Positions 62,367 to 64,000 of a stretch of 64,000 bases of DNA are shown piece by piece. The position numbers and the translations under genes were made by a program. Numbering within the stretch: position 1 is the first letter of the stretch; each line of letters starts with the position of its first letter. Source of the stretch: Dyella lutea (GTDB lineage: Bacteria; Pseudomonadota; Gammaproteobacteria; Xanthomonadales; Rhodanobacteraceae); assembly GCF_024158035.1 (NCBI RefSeq), contig NZ_JAMZEK010000004.1, positions 248,001 to 312,000 of the forward strand, read 5' to 3'. The notes below the pieces were generated by a model. The model worked only from the letters and a program-made list of their open reading frames with translations, had not been told where the DNA came from and searched no databases.

Positions 62367-63656
62367 ATGAGCAAACGACGCGTGGTAGTGACCGGCATGG
62401 GCATCGTCTCGCCGGTCGGCAACGACATCGCCACCGCCTGGAAGAACGTGCTCGAGGGCAACACCGGCATTGGCCCGGTCACCGCCTTCGATGCCTCCGC
62501 CTATGCCACTCGCATTGCCGGCGAGGTCCGTGACTTCGATCCGGTCGAGGCCTACTTCGTCGGCTCCGACGCCCCGGACGACGAGCGGCGTGCGATCGCC
62601 AAGGACTTCAAGCGGATGGATCCGTTCATCCACTACGGCATCGTGGCCGGTACGCATGCGTTCCGTCAGTCCGGCCTGGTCGTCACCGACGAGAACGCCG
62701 GGCGCATCGGTATCGCGGCGGGCGCCGGCATCGGCGGCCTGCATACGATCGAGGGCACGACGCTGGAGCTGGCCGAAAAGGGGCCGCGCAAGGTGTCGCC
62801 GTTCTACGTGCCCAGTTCGATCATCAACATGGTCGCCGGCAACCTGTCGATCTACCACGGCATGAAGGGACCCAACATTGCGCTGGTGTCGGCCTGCACC
62901 ACGGCCGCGCACAACATCGGCATGGCGATGCGGCTGATCCAGTACGGCGACGCCGATGCGATGCTGGCCGGCGGTGCCGAGTTCGCCACCACGCCGACGG
63001 CGATGGCGGGCTTCTGCTCGGCCAAGGCGATGTCCACCCGCAACGACGACCCGGCGCACGCCAGCCGTCCCTGGGACACCGGTCGCGACGGCTTCCTGCT
63101 GTCCAACGGCGCGGGCATGCTGATGCTCGAGGAGTACGAGTTCGCCAAGGCGCGCGGTGCCACCATCCTGGCCGAGATCATCGGCTTCGGCATGAGCGGC
63201 GATGCGTTCCACATCACCGCACCGAGCGGCGACGGCGCCGAGCTGGCAATGCGCAATGCGCTGCACGACGCCGGTCTGAAACCGGAGGAAGTGCAGTACG
63301 TCAACGCGCACGGTACCTCGACCCCGGTCGGCGACCTGGGCGAGGCGAAGGCGATCCGCAACGTGTTCGGCGAGCACGCCACGCATAAGGGCAGGTTCGC
63401 GGTCAGCTCCACCAAGTCGGTCACCGGTCACCTGCTCGGTGCGGCCGGAGGCGTCGAGGCGATCTTCTCGATCATGGCGCTGCGCGACGGCGTGATGCCG
63501 CCGACGATGAACCTCGAGAACGTCGATCCCGAGGTCGAGGCGCTGGGCATGGACCTGGTGCCGAACCAGGCGGAAAAGGCCGATCTCAACGTGGCGATGT
63601 CCAACTCGTTCGGCTTCGGCGGGACCAACGGCACGCTGGTCTTCCGTCGCGTCTGA
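62367..63656 (+). CDS. fabF: 3-oxoacyl-ACP synthase II (KAS II)
   Basis: FabF elongates acyl-ACP by condensation with malonyl-ACP. The 429-aa enzyme carries C177 (VSACTTAAHN), H315 (VNAHGTSTPVGD) and H355 (KSVTGHLLGAAGG). It is slightly longer than the E. coli enzyme (413 aa). A strong AAGGAA precedes the ATG. Confidence 0.95.
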   Translation: MSKRRVVVTGMGIVSPVGNDIATAWKNVLEGNTGIGPVTAFDASAYATRIAGEVRDFDPVEAYFVGSDAPDDERRAIAKDFKRMDPFIHYGIVAGTHAFRQSGLVVTDENAGRIGIAAGAGIGGLHTIEGTTLELAEKGPRKVSPFYVPSSIINMVAGNLSIYHGMKGPNIALVSACTTAAHNIGMAMRLIQYGDADAMLAGGAEFATTPTAMAGFCSAKAMSTRNDDPAHASRPWDTGRDGFLLSNGAGMLMLEEYEFAKARGATILAEIIGFGMSGDAFHITAPSGDGAELAMRNALHDAGLKPEEVQYVNAHGTSTPVGDLGEAKAIRNVFGEHATHKGRFAVSSTKSVTGHLLGAAGGVEAIFSIMALRDGVMPPTMNLENVDPEVEALGMDLVPNQAEKADLNVAMSNSFGFGGTNGTLVFRRV

Positions 63657-63663
63657 GCGACGG

Positions 63664-64000
63664 ATGGACGGCCATCGCCGCACCCTTGGCGGCCGGCGCG
63701 ACTTGCTCGCGCCGGCCGCGTCGTTTCCCGGGCGCTATCCGGGCCTGTTGCAGAGCGTGGTCTCCGGCACGCCGCAGGCGCGTCGCGACCTGCTGTTCGC
63801 TACGACCGGCGAATCCATTGCGCTGCACGCCGACGGCATCGTCCGCGACGAGTCGGGCCGCGCGTTGCCTGGCCGCTTCCTCGAGCTGCTCGATGCGCGC
63901 TGGAGCGAGCATCGGGTCGACCAGTCCACTGACGACACACTGCCGTTTCGCGGCGGCTGGCTGCTGTTTTTCGGTTACGAGCTGGCCGGCGAGATCGAGC
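63664..64000 (+). CDS. pabB: Aminodeoxychorismate synthase component I, 5' part
   Basis: The first ~112 codons of a gene running off the right edge. The N-terminal domain ends here with GGWLLFFGYELAGEIE, the conserved segment of the PabB/TrpE chorismate-binding family. PabB makes 4-amino-4-deoxychorismate for folate. The ATG at 63664 lies 8 bases after the fabF stop. Position after fabF, with pabC often next, fits Xanthomonadales. TrpE is not excluded from this fragment. Confidence 0.75.
   Translation, partial: MDGHRRTLGGRRDLLAPAASFPGRYPGLLQSVVSGTPQARRDLLFATTGESIALHADGIVRDESGRALPGRFLELLDARWSEHRVDQSTDDTLPFRGGWLLFFGYELAGEIE

Overview
The window is a high-GC gammaproteobacterial chromosome segment. 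Gene content and order point to Xanthomonadales, most likely Rhodanobacteraceae (Rhodanobacter/Dyella/Luteibacter relatives). The supporting blocks are folC-SPOR-cvpA-purF, dnaX-ebfC-recR, yceD-rpmF-fabH-fabD-fabG-acpP-fabF-pabB, a heptosyltransferase next to kdkA, and Xanthomonad-style extragenic palindromes. The family assignment is inference; no rRNA or other marker was compared.

Layout. 1-5.6 kb: a rifamycin ADP-ribosyltransferase, a lysine-rich histone-like protein, a secreted protein of unknown function and a very large outer-membrane protein that looks like three beta-barrels in one chain, preceded by two FNR-type boxes. 5.7-9.0 kb: a metal-responsive MerR regulator with a classical MerR promoter, translationally coupled to a copper P-type ATPase. 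9.1-15.6 kb: small enzymes leading into folC, a tandem-SPOR protein, cvpA and purF. 15.6-22.4 kb: VOC, ferritin-like, SRPBCC and DUF4242 proteins, tRNA-Pro, hisS, a palindromic repeat next to a GIY-YIG gene, an enlarged histidine/aromatic ammonia-lyase and a DUF6165 gene.

22,334-43,897 is a genomic island of about 21.6 kb. A tyrosine recombinase lies at its left end. A 20-base direct repeat (19/20 identical) bounds it: one copy forms the 3' end of the DUF6165 gene, and the other, at the right border, still carries the displaced last codons of that gene. Integrase-arm-like 9-mers lie just inside both ends. The left quarter holds element maintenance genes (integrase, AlpA-type regulator, RepA-like ATPase, small proteins). 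The rest is one leftward operon of eight genes with gaps of 0-41 bases or short overlaps: DUF499 ATPase, PglZ-like protein, AAA+ ATPase, subtilisin-like protease, DUF1156 DNA methyltransferase, an unrecognised 165-aa protein, a SNF2 helicase and a DUF262/DUF1524 nuclease. It combines BREX-like, DISARM/Hma-like, IetAS-like and GmrSD-like parts and is the best candidate here for a poorly described anti-phage system. No conjugation genes are present.

44-64 kb returns to core chromosome: LPS-core genes, tRNA-Ser, the 4.5S SRP RNA, dnaX-ebfC-recR, a GNAT and a HIT protein, an Slp-type lipoprotein, a MoxR-DUF58-transglutaminase operon, a GT39-type membrane glycosyltransferase, a Maf pyrophosphatase, and the fatty-acid synthesis cluster running off the right edge in pabB.

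All assignments come from reading the sequence and from memory of protein families; no database search was run.
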